Assembly: GCA_024233865.1 (NCBI GenBank)
Contig: JACKPA010000021.1
Span: 1 to 61,782 of the forward strand
Origin: Leptospiraceae bacterium
GTDB lineage: Bacteria; Spirochaetota; Leptospiria; Leptospirales; Leptospiraceae
Reading direction: 5' to 3'
DNA: 61,782 nucleotides
The notes beneath the pieces are model-generated. The model made no database searches. It saw nothing but the letters and a program-made list of their open reading frames with translations, and was not told the DNA's origin. The number at the start of each line of letters is the position of its first letter. The first letter of the stretch is position 1. The position numbers and the translations under genes were made by a program. Of this stretch, positions 1-8,895 are shown piece after piece.

Positions 1-531
1 TGGTATGTTCTTGGGAATATCGGAAGTTCCCATTATATGATCGATATGCATGTGAGTCAGAAAAATCCCTTTTAGTTCTCCCTGATTTTCTTTGTTCCAT
101 TCACCGGTTGTAATATTCACCTTTAATTTTTCCATTTTCATTGCAGAAGCAACAAAGCCCTTTATTGGCCACTCAGGTCTGTCTTTACGAAATACATCTG
201 CGATTCCCGTGTCGATAAAATATCTTCCATGAACCGGATGCTCAAGAACGTACATATAAATTTGTATAGGTTCATCACCAGGTTTCAAACCGGCTTTGAC
301 AGCGGCTGGTTCTTGTAAATGGATAAGCCCTTCTCTGTCTACCGCCCAATCTGCAAAAACTAGTTTTTGAAAGTTTATAAGTCCTTGAGAAGAAGAATAA
401 GAAGAAAAATCCAAGCGAACATCTTGTCCTTTTTTAACTGACTTGGAAGGAAAGGACGTGACTGTACAGTGAATAAGAAATAAGAAACATAAAATTATGA
501 GTTTTAAAAAGCCTTTTAACTGTTTTACCAT
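1..531 (-). CDS. Metallo-beta-lactamase-fold lipoprotein (C-terminal part outside window)
   Basis: The first 177 codons of a gene whose 3' end lies beyond the left edge. I translated it from the ATG at 529-531. It starts with a lysine-containing hydrophobic segment ending in a lipobox (LIHC, Cys at about residue 22), so it is probably a lipoprotein. Near the edge it has THMHIDH, the HxHxDH zinc signature of the metallo-beta-lactamase fold, preceded by RYFIDTG, the strand found in lactonase-like members. Such enzymes hydrolyse esters, lactones or other small substrates; the substrate cannot be told. It lies downstream of galE on the same strand with a 48-base gap and may be co-transcribed. Confidence 0.75.
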   Translation of the reverse strand, partial: MVKQLKGFLKLIILCFLFLIHCTVTSFPSKSVKKGQDVRLDFSSYSSSQGLINFQKLVFADWAVDREGLIHLQEPAAVKAGLKPGDEPIQIYMYVLEHPVHGRYFIDTGIADVFRKDRPEWPIKGFVASAMKMEKLKVNITTGEWNKENQGELKGIFLTHMHIDHIMGTSDIPKNIP

Positions 532-579
532 AATAGATAAAATATAAAATTGGAATAAAATAGTCAAACAGATTTTTGT

Positions 580-1551
580 TTAAGATATTTTTGAATACAG
601 ATTCCACATAGATTGAATGATCAATTCGGGATCACTATATTTGGGTCTCCAATTTAAAATATGGTGAGCTTTATCCGAAGAAGCCAATAGTTCTGGAGGA
701 TCACCCTGTCTTCTACCCGTAATGGAATAAGGAATTCTTTTTCCAACTATTCTTTCGGAAATATCAACCATTTCTCTAACCGAATAACCCTTTTCTGATC
801 CTAAATTTACAATTAACGACTTTTTATTTCCTATAAGATAATCCATGCTCAAGATATGAGCATTTGCAAGGTCGCTCACATGAATATAATCTCGAATACA
901 AGTACCGTCAGAAGTCGGATAGTCTGTCCCAAATATTTGAAATTCTTTCCTTATTCCAGAAGCTGTTTCCATAACTATTGGCATTAAATTGGCTGTTGTT
1001 TTTTCAATTCCTTGTATTTTGCCTTCAGGATCATAACCAGCAGCATTAAAATATCGCAAACAAGCATAATGAATTCCTTTTAATTTTTCATACCATTTTA
1101 GATTTTCTTCTATCATTAGTTTGGTAAAACCATAATAATTTTCCGGCTCCAAGGGATGGTTTTCGTCTAAGGGGAGATATTTGGGAGTTCCATAAACGGC
1201 GGCAGAGGATGAAAAAATTATGTTTTTACAATCATGTTCCGACATAGCAACCAAGAGCTTCATTGTACCATTAATGTTGTTGATAGAATACTTTTCCGGA
1301 TACAGCATAGATTCTCCAGCAGCTTTCCATGCGGCAAAATGAAACACGGCATCAAATTTTTGCTGAAAAACTTCTTTTAAAACCTTATTATCCTGAATTT
1401 CACCTTTAATAAAACTTGCTTCTTTAAACAAATTTTTTTCATTTCCTGCTGCCAGCGAATCAACAACAACCACTTCATGATTCAGCTTTAACAATTCCAA
1501 AACTATATGGGAACCTATATAACCTGCTCCACCCGTAACAAGCAATCTCAT
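580..1551 (-). CDS. galE: UDP-glucose 4-epimerase
   Basis: Interconverts UDP-glucose and UDP-galactose in the cytoplasm, feeding surface polysaccharide synthesis. The 323 residues are close to the usual family length. It has the NAD-binding Rossmann motif TGGAGYIGSH at residues 6-15, the serine stretch FSSSAAVYG near 113-121, and the catalytic Tyr140-x-x-x-Lys144 pair in YYGFTK. The start is supported by GGAGTGA upstream of the ATG at 1551. It belongs to an extended SDR family in which 4-epimerases of other UDP-sugars look similar, so the exact sugar is a family-level assignment. A GH42 beta-galactosidase about 1.1 kb upstream fits a galactose theme. Confidence 0.9.
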   Translation of the reverse strand: MRLLVTGGAGYIGSHIVLELLKLNHEVVVVDSLAAGNEKNLFKEASFIKGEIQDNKVLKEVFQQKFDAVFHFAAWKAAGESMLYPEKYSINNINGTMKLLVAMSEHDCKNIIFSSSAAVYGTPKYLPLDENHPLEPENYYGFTKLMIEENLKWYEKLKGIHYACLRYFNAAGYDPEGKIQGIEKTTANLMPIVMETASGIRKEFQIFGTDYPTSDGTCIRDYIHVSDLANAHILSMDYLIGNKKSLIVNLGSEKGYSVREMVDISERIVGKRIPYSITGRRQGDPPELLASSDKAHHILNWRPKYSDPELIIQSMWNLYSKIS

Positions 1552-1630
1552 AAACGCTCACTCCTCTGTATTTTATGGATTAACAATAATTTATAAAGCG
1601 TAAAAATTCAATTCATTAATAACCCTATGC

Positions 1631-1663
1631 AAAAAAAAGAGAATTAAAACTTGTCAATTCTCT
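1631..1663 (-). terminator. Rho-independent terminator ending the cysC-to-1795 operon
   Basis: Read on the minus strand, an 8-bp stem AGAGAATT/AATTCTCT (1656-1663 and 1638-1645) with a 10-base loop runs straight into a run of eight T. It lies about 130 bases downstream of the stop codon at 1795, where the five-gene minus-strand operon should end. The stem is AT-rich, so it may be only moderately efficient. Confidence 0.6.
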
Positions 1664-1794
1664 CAAGGAAAAACATGAACTCATTTTCTTCCAATATTAG
1701 CAGTTGTTGTACTATATTAGACGGTTATATTTCATAAATATATAAGTATTTTTTTTATGTGCAAGTGTTGTATCTGAAAAAAATAAAATCTTTA

Positions 1795-2685
1795 TCATGT
1801 TGAAACCTTCCAGAGGATATTGCCAGACACAGATTTTGTTCTGGAAACATGGTGGGCTTGCATCCATTTTTGAAAGTTTTCTATGGTTCGCACCTCTATA
1901 GGTTGGTTTATGAATACGGATTCTAATATACCATAAAAACGCTCGAATGTTTCTTTTGTTTTATGAAAAGATGGCTCTAAAAATTGTATGGTTAGAGTGG
2001 AATATTCAATGGAAATCGGAGCGTGAACTCTACCAGGTTGCCAGTTCCGCTCATTCACATTCAATTTTTCTTTCAGTTTTTTGATAATAACCGTATAGTC
2101 TATTTCATCAAAGAGTTCGGATTCGATTTTCATAGGAGTGGAGCCGATTCCCGTATCACTTGTTTGAATTTGAAACAAGCTAGGATTGTATGGAAAAGGT
2201 TCAAAATCAACAATAAAACCACTTTTTTGAATGGTTTTTTGAATAGGTATGATGTGTGAAGAAAAATAAAATCTATCCGTTAAAATCGAAGCGGTATTTT
2301 CTTGAGTGGCTTGTTTGATAATATTTTCTTTTCTTGCACCTCCTAGATAGGCAATATCCAATTTTAGTATATACAAATAAGAATAATTTTCTATTGAAAT
2401 TTCTTTAACTAAAAAAAGCTTTCCGTATTCCTTTTTTGGCTTAGGTTGTGGCATTACATGGCAACCAGCTACCATTTCCGGAATATGCTTACATACTTCT
2501 TGTAAAAATTGCATAGCGGCATTAAACTCAATAGCATGAATAGATATGGAAGGTAAAATATATGATTCTTTTAACAAAACAAAAGGATGGTGTAGGTTAT
2601 CAATAAACACTCCCGTAGTTTGATTCTTTTTATTCTCGCAACTTTTTAATAATAGGTTTAAGCTTTCAACTTCCTGGTCTATCAT
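1795..2685 (-). CDS. Conserved-looking protein of unknown function, last gene of the cysC operon
   Basis: 296 residues without a signal peptide or membrane segment. I do not recognise the family. The protein looks genuine: balanced composition, an ATG at 2685 only 7 bases after the stop of the beta-galactosidase gene, and a terminator downstream. It has a central GIGSTPMK stretch and a lysine-rich helix (KKLKEKLNVNERNW) but no obvious catalytic motif. The tight spacing suggests translational coupling to the GH42 gene, so a role in the same carbohydrate or sulfate pathway is possible. No function is proposed. Confidence 0.7.
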   Translation of the reverse strand: MIDQEVESLNLLLKSCENKKNQTTGVFIDNLHHPFVLLKESYILPSISIHAIEFNAAMQFLQEVCKHIPEMVAGCHVMPQPKPKKEYGKLFLVKEISIENYSYLYILKLDIAYLGGARKENIIKQATQENTASILTDRFYFSSHIIPIQKTIQKSGFIVDFEPFPYNPSLFQIQTSDTGIGSTPMKIESELFDEIDYTVIIKKLKEKLNVNERNWQPGRVHAPISIEYSTLTIQFLEPSFHKTKETFERFYGILESVFINQPIEVRTIENFQKWMQAHHVSRTKSVSGNILWKVST

Positions 2686-2692
2686 AGAATTC

Positions 2693-4675
2693 CTACATGC
2701 TCTTTTTTAAAGGAACAATTTTAAATTCATAAGGCTTGAGTTTTTTCCAACCAACCCATTTTGTAGAATGAGAGTGGTTCAACAATATTTCATAGTCGTG
2801 TAGTTTGCCTTTCCTAAATACCCTTTCAATATATCTGCCATAAAAATGCGTTTTGATTCCGGCTTTTTTTAACACCTTGTAATAAAAAATTAAAAAGGTT
2901 GAAGGAGTAAGGGAAGAACCAACATAATACACTTTTCCTTTATGATACCGATTCACCGTTATGACCGCTTCTCCTTTGTAGTGCTTCTTTTTATCATTGT
3001 ATCTTGCCATAACCCTAGCCGTTAGAGGTTCTACAATTTCACAAATTTTAGAACAATTACCTCTAAGCAAGCCAAACTTTAGTTTTACCAAGTCATTTCC
3101 CACAGCTTCAAATCGACTCACTTGAACACCAGCCATAGATGTAAAGTAACAGGGGGGTATTTTGTCGATCATCCAGCCGTTTTTATCTTTTATACCAGCT
3201 CTATAGCCCAAAATAAGAATACCACCATTTCTTACATAGCTTTCTATGGTTTCTACAAATTCCTTGTCCATCATAAAATACAGGGGTAGTACGACAACCT
3301 TATACTTATTTAAGTCAGTGGAGGCTGAAGGTACGATATGCGTATTCACATTTAAGACGTTCAAAGCGGCATACCAATTTGCGATTTCTACGTCATAACC
3401 AACCTGGGCAAAAGGAACAGGAGAGAGCTTTAATCCTTCTGAAATAGGTTGGTGTTTCAGATTTCTAACGTTATCTATATCGTGTATGATGGCTACACTC
3501 GCTGGAACGTCCTCGTTGATAAAGTCATCAGCGTACTGGCGAATCTGTTGAATGGTAGTTTTGATTTCTTTGTATTTCCACGTTATGTCCTTTGAATGAT
3601 CCAAAATTCCATAACATAATTGCTCCTGTCCGAATCTGGCAGTTCTGTATCGGAAAAAATATAGCTCTTCTGCTCCGTGAGCAATAGATTGCATCATCCA
3701 CAAACCAATTTGACCAGGAGCTGGTAAATATCCCAAAATGTCATGACCTTGCATACCCGAAAACTGCTCTGCTACAATAAAGTTTTTGTTTTTTAAGCCT
3801 CTGGAATATTCCAAACAAGCAGAAACAAAAGGATGAGGATAGGGTTCTTTTAATGGTCCCCAGACGGGATAATTGTCCCAAGCCACAAAGTCAAGATTTC
3901 TTACCAGTTGTTCCATATCCGTAACAGGTAAAAACGGACTAGGGTATAAGTTTGTAAACAAAATTTGATTTTGGGTATACTTTTTTAGAATATCTATTTG
4001 CATTTCGATGTATTGTATAAGACTGTCCGAATTAAATCTATAGAAATCTTGGATCATAGAAGGGTTAAAGTTGGAAGCTACGTGCCTTCCTGGTAATTCA
4101 ATTTCTTCAAAGCTGTTGTATATAGCACTCCAAAATACGTTTCCCCAGCTATAGTTTAAATTCTGGATAGTCTTGTATTTTGCTTTAAGCCATTTTCGAA
4201 ATTTTTTCAAACTTGAACGAGAGTAAGAAATATCCGATCCTTCATGTCCCGGTTCGTTATCAATCTGCCAGCCAATTATAGCCGGATGTTTACCATAACG
4301 TTTAGCCAAAGAAGTAACAATTCTTTCCGAAGCAACCCAAAATTCTTTGGAAGAAAAACAACCTTGTCTTCTTGTTCCGACAATCCTTTCAATTCCATCT
4401 ATTGATGTTTGTACAACTTCCCTATATTTGTTGTAAAGCCAAGGAGGAATGGAAGCAGTAGGAGTTCCTAATACAACAGACAGCTCAGCTTTATGAAATT
4501 TTTCTAATATAGCATCTAAAAAAGAAAAGTCAAACTTTCCTTCTTCGGGCTCAAGCAACGCCCAAGTGAATTCCCCAATACGAACGGAAGTAATCCCTAA
4601 GTTTTTTAAGATGGTTATGTCTTCGTCCCAGTCTTTTTCCGTCCATTGTTCAGGATAATAATCTACTCCAAACAT
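2693..4675 (-). CDS. GH42 family beta-galactosidase
   Basis: Hydrolyses terminal beta-galactosides, probably in the cytoplasm because no signal peptide is seen. At 660 residues it is normal for GH42: an N-terminal TIM barrel starting MFGVDYYPEQW, a middle trimerisation domain (about 390-600) and a short C-terminal beta domain. The acid/base motif GWQIDNEPG places the catalytic Glu at 141, and the expected nucleophile is Glu303 in VAEQFSGMQG. It sits inside an operon that starts with cysC and cysQ, which is unusual and could mean that galactose-containing, possibly sulfated, glycans are handled here. That link is an inference. Confidence 0.9.
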   Translation of the reverse strand: MFGVDYYPEQWTEKDWDEDITILKNLGITSVRIGEFTWALLEPEEGKFDFSFLDAILEKFHKAELSVVLGTPTASIPPWLYNKYREVVQTSIDGIERIVGTRRQGCFSSKEFWVASERIVTSLAKRYGKHPAIIGWQIDNEPGHEGSDISYSRSSLKKFRKWLKAKYKTIQNLNYSWGNVFWSAIYNSFEEIELPGRHVASNFNPSMIQDFYRFNSDSLIQYIEMQIDILKKYTQNQILFTNLYPSPFLPVTDMEQLVRNLDFVAWDNYPVWGPLKEPYPHPFVSACLEYSRGLKNKNFIVAEQFSGMQGHDILGYLPAPGQIGLWMMQSIAHGAEELYFFRYRTARFGQEQLCYGILDHSKDITWKYKEIKTTIQQIRQYADDFINEDVPASVAIIHDIDNVRNLKHQPISEGLKLSPVPFAQVGYDVEIANWYAALNVLNVNTHIVPSASTDLNKYKVVVLPLYFMMDKEFVETIESYVRNGGILILGYRAGIKDKNGWMIDKIPPCYFTSMAGVQVSRFEAVGNDLVKLKFGLLRGNCSKICEIVEPLTARVMARYNDKKKHYKGEAVITVNRYHKGKVYYVGSSLTPSTFLIFYYKVLKKAGIKTHFYGRYIERVFRKGKLHDYEILLNHSHSTKWVGWKKLKPYEFKIVPLKKSM

Positions 4676-4695
4676 ACTATTCCTATATATAAAAA

Positions 4696-5118
4696 CTAGT
4701 TCTTCCTAATCAGCTCAATTATATTTTTCACATTTTGCAAACCTTCTTTTATAACCGCTGTACCCGTTGCACCAGCATAGTATCCAAAAAGATGAAGGTC
4801 TTCGTAAACGATGTTTAAATAGTTGTTTAAATGCTTAAACTGAGGGTGTTTATGGATTACCTCTTTGTAGCCTTCAATACTTCTGGTATGTTTTTCAGTC
4901 CAGAGACTCCTTTCCACAAGCCAACCTTCAATGGCAATCAAGCCCGCAAGATAGGCAATTCCGCTTGCTTCCCTAACATACTTTTCGTCCTGGTATCGGT
5001 TATCCTCGATAGGAGATTTGGATAAGGTTTCTTTTGCATTATTCAGATACCTCAAAGCTGTTTGAACGGCATCTGCTTTGCTTGGAGGTTTTTTTTTAAC
5101 GATTTTTTTTGATGGCAT
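4696..5118 (-). CDS. DUF5618 family protein
   Basis: A 140-residue, mostly helical protein that begins with a Lys-rich tail (PSKKIVKKKPPSKAD). The motif ALRYLNNAKETLSK and the later SGIAYLAGLIAIEGWL fit the small DUF5618 family, whose role is unknown. I assign it from recognition of the pattern, not from a search. No signal peptide or catalytic motif is visible. It lies between cysQ (41 bases) and the GH42 gene (20 bases) on the same strand and is probably co-transcribed with them. Confidence 0.65.
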   Translation of the reverse strand: MPSKKIVKKKPPSKADAVQTALRYLNNAKETLSKSPIEDNRYQDEKYVREASGIAYLAGLIAIEGWLVERSLWTEKHTRSIEGYKEVIHKHPQFKHLNNYLNIVYEDLHLFGYYAGATGTAVIKEGLQNVKNIIELIRKN

Positions 5119-5159
5119 GACACTATTGATAATATGAATTTTCTATTTGTCAATTAAAA

Positions 5160-5942
5160 TTATACAAGATTTAAATCATATTTATTTTCTCTATAGGCAA
5201 TAAAAAATGGATTAATAAGATTTTCTTTGTTATAGGTTAGATTTTCTTTTGTAGCAAAGTTAATAATCTTTCCTCCGGTAATTTCAACTATTGCTTGGGA
5301 TGCAGCCGTATCCCATTCCGATGTAGGGGCTAACCTCGGATAAACATCCGCATTTCCTTCTGCAAGAAGCATGAATTTCAGAGAACTTCCCAAGCTGAGT
5401 AATTCTTGTTTTGGATAAAGATTAATAAATTTTTTGGTTTCATCATTCAAATAGTTTCTGGAAGCAACAATTCTTACAGTATCGGTTTCGTTTTTATTAA
5501 AAGGAAGCTTGGTAACATTGCCATTTTCTTCTAAAAACGCCCCCATATCTTTCAAACCATAATACAATTTTTCCAGAACGGGAATATAAACCACACCCAA
5601 AATGGGTTTACCATTTTGTACAAGGGCAATGTTTACCGTAAATTCTCCGTTTTTTTTTATAAACTCCTTTGTTCCGTCCAAAGGATCAACAAGCCAAAAA
5701 TATTCCCATTTCCTTCTTTCTGAGTAGGGTATATCAAGCCCTTCTTCACTCAAAATAGGGATATTTGTTTCTTGAAGCGATTGGAATATAATACCATGAG
5801 ACTTTTTATCTGCCTTGGTTAGAGGAGAATCATCTGCCTTGGTTTCTATTTCAAAATCTCCAGTTTCGTAAACTTCTAAAATTGCCTTTCCGGCTATTGC
5901 GCTCGTAACTTTAGCAATTTCCAAATTTTTTTTTAAATCCAT
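5160..5942 (-). CDS. cysQ: 3'(2'),5'-bisphosphate nucleotidase CysQ
   Basis: Removes the 3'-phosphate from PAP, the by-product of PAPS-dependent sulfation, and from PAPS itself. The 260 residues carry the inositol-monophosphatase-fold metal motifs: Glu66-Glu67 in LSEEG, DPLDGT at 86-91, and WDTAAS near residue 209. It starts 5 bases after the cysC stop codon, so the two genes are almost certainly co-expressed. Having the PAPS-making kinase, the PAP-clearing phosphatase and a sulfotransferase (7736) together indicates active sulfate transfer to some acceptor. Confidence 0.9.
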   Translation of the reverse strand: MDLKKNLEIAKVTSAIAGKAILEVYETGDFEIETKADDSPLTKADKKSHGIIFQSLQETNIPILSEEGLDIPYSERRKWEYFWLVDPLDGTKEFIKKNGEFTVNIALVQNGKPILGVVYIPVLEKLYYGLKDMGAFLEENGNVTKLPFNKNETDTVRIVASRNYLNDETKKFINLYPKQELLSLGSSLKFMLLAEGNADVYPRLAPTSEWDTAASQAIVEITGGKIINFATKENLTYNKENLINPFFIAYRENKYDLNLV

Positions 5943-5947
5943 ACAAC

Positions 5948-6544
5948 TTATATTATCTCTTTTTTTTCTAGATATTCATAAATCATGGTAACTTCTTGGT
6001 TTATATTTGCGTTAGAAGTATCTACCACAATTTCCGGGTTTTCCGGCTCTTCATAAGGTGAAGATATTCCGGTGAAATCCGGAATTTCACCCTTTCTCGC
6101 TTTTTTGTAGAGCCCTTTGGGGTCCCTTTTTTCACATTCTTCAAGAGGACATTTTACATAAACTTCAACAAAGTCATGCCCTAACTTTTCTCGAACTCTT
6201 CGCCTTTCTTTTTGGTACGGAGATATAAATGCCGTAATAACAATAATTCCGGCTTCCATAAGTAATTTGGCAACCTCACTGATTCTTCTGATATTTTCTA
6301 TCCTATCTTCTTCTGTAAAACCCAAATCTTGGTTTAATCCGTGCCTTACATTGTCTCCATCTAAAACGTAAGCCATTTTATTTTCCGAAACTAATTTCTT
6401 TTGTAATTTTTTAGCAATTGTTGATTTTCCCGATCCGGAAAGTCCGGTTAACCATAAAACAGCAGAATTATGCCCTATGATATTACCAAAATCTTCCCTG
6501 GTAATTTCCAAATCTTGCCAAACAACGTTATTTTTTGAAGTCAT
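5948..6544 (-). CDS. cysC: Adenylylsulfate (APS) kinase
   Basis: Phosphorylates adenosine 5'-phosphosulfate to PAPS, the donor for sulfotransferases. I place the start at the ATG at 6544 because GAGGAAATT lies directly before it and the protein then begins MTSKNNVVW like other CysC proteins. The longer reading frame back to 6721 adds 59 unlike residues. The 198-residue product has the P-loop GLSGSGKST at 34-42, then LDGDNVRHGL and FISPYQKERR, all typical APS kinase motifs. No cysD or cysN is in this window, so APS must be made elsewhere. It is the first gene of the minus-strand operon. Confidence 0.93.
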   Translation of the reverse strand: MTSKNNVVWQDLEITREDFGNIIGHNSAVLWLTGLSGSGKSTIAKKLQKKLVSENKMAYVLDGDNVRHGLNQDLGFTEEDRIENIRRISEVAKLLMEAGIIVITAFISPYQKERRRVREKLGHDFVEVYVKCPLEECEKRDPKGLYKKARKGEIPDFTGISSPYEEPENPEIVVDTSNANINQEVTMIYEYLEKKEII

Positions 6545-6689
6545 AATTTCCTCTAAAAATAAAAATTGTATTTCTATAACATATCCTTTATCAATTATAG
6601 AATACAAATAAACCCTTTGGTTCATTTTCAATGATAATTTTAATCTAAACCATGGATTAAAAAAATAAACTATAGCTGATTGGAGACAA

Positions 6690-7739
6690 AAAATAGAATC
6701 AAAACAAAATATTCCAAACAACTACAAAAGTTATTTCCAATTTTACTTTAAAACTTTAGCCATTCCTTTTTTTGTTACGATTTTGGCTGGAATTGTTAAT
6801 TTTTTAAGCAGAAGGCAAACAGCTCTCCAGCTAGAAAAAATAGAGTATGGCTTTTTTTATAGTGTTTTGTCTTTTTTCTCTTTTTTATTGGCTATTTTTG
6901 ATTTGGGATTCAATCAATCCGTAACCATACTGATCTCAAAATACAATATATTTGAGAATTTATAAAGGCTATAGGCTCGAATTTAATTAGAATGATTTCA
7001 AAGAACATTTATTTTTGCTGTTTCATTTTAGTAAGTGGGTAGCCATTTCAACATCAGGATTGCTTGTTATATTTCAAACCAGCAATTATCGGTAACAATT
7101 TTTTAACTAAAAATATAGCTTTTTTAATTCAAATACCTATCCCTCCTTCTCCCTTTCCTGGTTCGCATGCTTGGGAAACCGCAGGAAAGGGAGCGAAAGT
7201 TATAGTAGGTTTTATTTTGTTTACCTAAATCTATAAAATTTTCTTAAATATTTCGTCCTTTTTGTTAAGAAATGGATATTATGCTCCCTTTCCTGTCAGG
7301 AAAGGGATAGATCAAGCTTGGTGCAAAAGAACAGCTTGATGGGGATAGGTAGAAATAATTTAATGCCGATAATTGCTGATTTCAAACGGATACGATCATG
7401 CTAACAGTTCTTACGGATTTGGAACAAGTAGCCGTTTATAATATTGCTTTACCCGTTATGCAAATTTTTTTAAGTTTGATGCTACCCATTGTACAAGTTT
7501 TTACACCGGTTACTACGGAAAATTGCCATAAAAGAGATAAAAAAGCTATCCTTGGTCATTTGAATTTGCTCATTATAACTTTGATTTTTTGCATTTTTTT
7601 ATGTGTTCTCGGAATTTTAGCTTTAATGGAGCAGGTTTGGCTAGTTTGGCAACCTACGTTTTTGTTTTTTTGGTGTCTCTATTTATGTTTTATAAAAACT
7701 ATACAATTATTCAATAAAATTGTACGGACTAAATTATGA
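6690..7739 (+). pseudogene. Decayed O-antigen/polysaccharide flippase (Wzx-like), interrupted by an inserted element
   Basis: Fragments of a multi-membrane-segment polysaccharide flippase. The N-terminal piece (about 6690-6965) reads FFVTILAGIVNFLSRR and ends at a stop codon. A second piece (6991-7070) in another frame reads FSKWVAISTSGLLVIF. It continues after the inserted element (7080-7378) as QTDTIMLTVLTDLEQVAVYN, so removing the element and one copy of its 9-bp duplication restores one frame. The C-terminal end GLASLATYVFVF is in yet another frame near 7640-7710. About 150 codons between the first two pieces are missing, so the gene was damaged by deletions and frameshifts as well as by the insertion. 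No clear start codon remains. The sulfotransferase ATG overlaps the last stop. Confidence 0.75.
7080..7378. mobile_element. 299-bp MITE-like non-coding insertion with inverted termini and 9-bp target duplication
   Basis: The element begins CAGCAATTATCGG and ends with its exact 13-base inverse, CCGATAATTGCTG. It is flanked by the direct repeat ATTTCAAAC (7071-7079 and 7379-7387). It has no open reading frame of note. Inside are a second inverted pair (TACCTATCCC at 7134-7143, GGGATAGGTA at 7342-7351) and three hairpins: a 12-bp stem at 7149-7193, a near-perfect palindrome at 7286-7306, and a 7-bp stem at 7311-7340. It is presumably mobilised by a transposase encoded elsewhere. The IS family is not identified; 9-bp duplications are made by several. 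Confidence 0.85.
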
Positions 7740-8755
7740 CAAAACGCGTTGTTATTGTTCTTGGAATGCATCGAAGCGGAACGAGCTTGATTACCAAAGC
7801 ACTTGAAACAATGGGGGTTGAACTTGGTGACAATCTTTTAGGGGGTCGGGTAGATAATCCAAAAGGATTTCGGGAAGATAAAAAGATCATTACCTTAAAT
7901 AGTGCCCTCCTTAAGCTCCAAGGTGGGAATTGGTCTACTCTCTTTTCAAACTTTAATTTTTCTTCCGAAGAATTGTGTACCAAAACGATTTACCAAGACG
8001 CGGAAAAATACATAAATAAAGAATTCCAACATCACCCTCTATGGGGATTCAAAGACCCTAGAACTTGCATTTTGCTTCCTTTTTGGACAAAACTTTTGGA
8101 AAAACTTGGATATAGACCTGAATATTTGATAGTTTTACGGAATCCCCTTTCCATCATTCAATCTCTTTGGAAGAGAGATTTAATTGATAAAAATGATTCT
8201 TCTCTGCTGTATATCCAATATTTTTTACCCCTTTTAAAACTCTATCTTAAGCAAAAAGCTTGTGTAGTAGATTATGACTATTTTATGGAAGACTCCAGAC
8301 AGGAATACTATCGAATTTCCAAGGAGCTAAATCTAACAACGGATCCTAAAAAAATGGAAGAATTTTTAAATGATTTTCTTTCTAAAAACTTAAGGCACAA
8401 CACAAGCAGCAAACCAAACTCCAACGATTCCGAAATCGTTTACCAAGCTTGGAACCTTTATATTCGATCTTTTACGGAAATTATAAAAAATGATACAAAC
8501 CAACTGGAAAAAATATATTCGGAGTATGATAGATTGTACCATGATTTTGTTCAAACTAGCAGAATGTCAAAGAGGAAATTTACGCTTGGAATGCCATTAT
8601 TAATTCGATACGGGAGTGCATTTTTTACATTTTTGAGACACTTAAAATATATGGATTTATCTTTTGGTATGCTTAAATTGCTTTTTTTGGATACGAGGAG
8701 AAATCGTTTTAAAAAGTTTTTTCAGCTACACAATCATGGTTGCGAAAAAGATTAG
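7736..8755 (+). CDS. PAPS-dependent sulfotransferase family protein
   Basis: A 339-residue soluble-looking protein that starts with the 5'-phosphosulfate-binding loop GMHRSGTSLI (residues 10-19). Later it has RNPLSIIQSL (about 140-150), the usual 3'-phosphate region. It would transfer a sulfuryl group from PAPS to a hydroxyl, most likely on a surface glycan. The acceptor is unknown. The ATG at 7736 overlaps the stop of the flippase remnant as ATGA, the pattern of a former operon. The cysC-cysQ pair that supplies PAPS and removes PAP is transcribed divergently 1.2 kb away. Whether it is still expressed after the decay of the gene upstream is an open point. Confidence 0.82.
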   Translation: MTKRVVIVLGMHRSGTSLITKALETMGVELGDNLLGGRVDNPKGFREDKKIITLNSALLKLQGGNWSTLFSNFNFSSEELCTKTIYQDAEKYINKEFQHHPLWGFKDPRTCILLPFWTKLLEKLGYRPEYLIVLRNPLSIIQSLWKRDLIDKNDSSLLYIQYFLPLLKLYLKQKACVVDYDYFMEDSRQEYYRISKELNLTTDPKKMEEFLNDFLSKNLRHNTSSKPNSNDSEIVYQAWNLYIRSFTEIIKNDTNQLEKIYSEYDRLYHDFVQTSRMSKRKFTLGMPLLIRYGSAFFTFLRHLKYMDLSFGMLKLLFLDTRRNRFKKFFQLHNHGCEKD

Positions 8756-8895
8756 ATGATTTTTTACCCATGGTGAAATTGTAATTCACTTTATTGTGGA
8801 TTGAAAATAATCTTTACAAAACCAAATAGTTCAAGAAAGCTATAACCATAAAAAAATCACAAAAAAGCTGATAACTACCAAAGGAATCATAATAA

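Noticed and set aside
5948..6721. 257-residue version of CysC
   Set aside because: The extra 59 residues are unlike CysC, and a good ribosome-binding site stands at the internal ATG at 6544.
7080..7378. Reading the hairpins in the inserted element as a transcription terminator or attC site
   Set aside because: The inverted termini and target duplication explain the segment better, and no T-run follows the stems on either strand.
8760..8800. GTGAA...TTCAC as a terminator after the sulfotransferase gene
   Set aside because: The stem is only 5 bp and is not followed by a continuous T-run.
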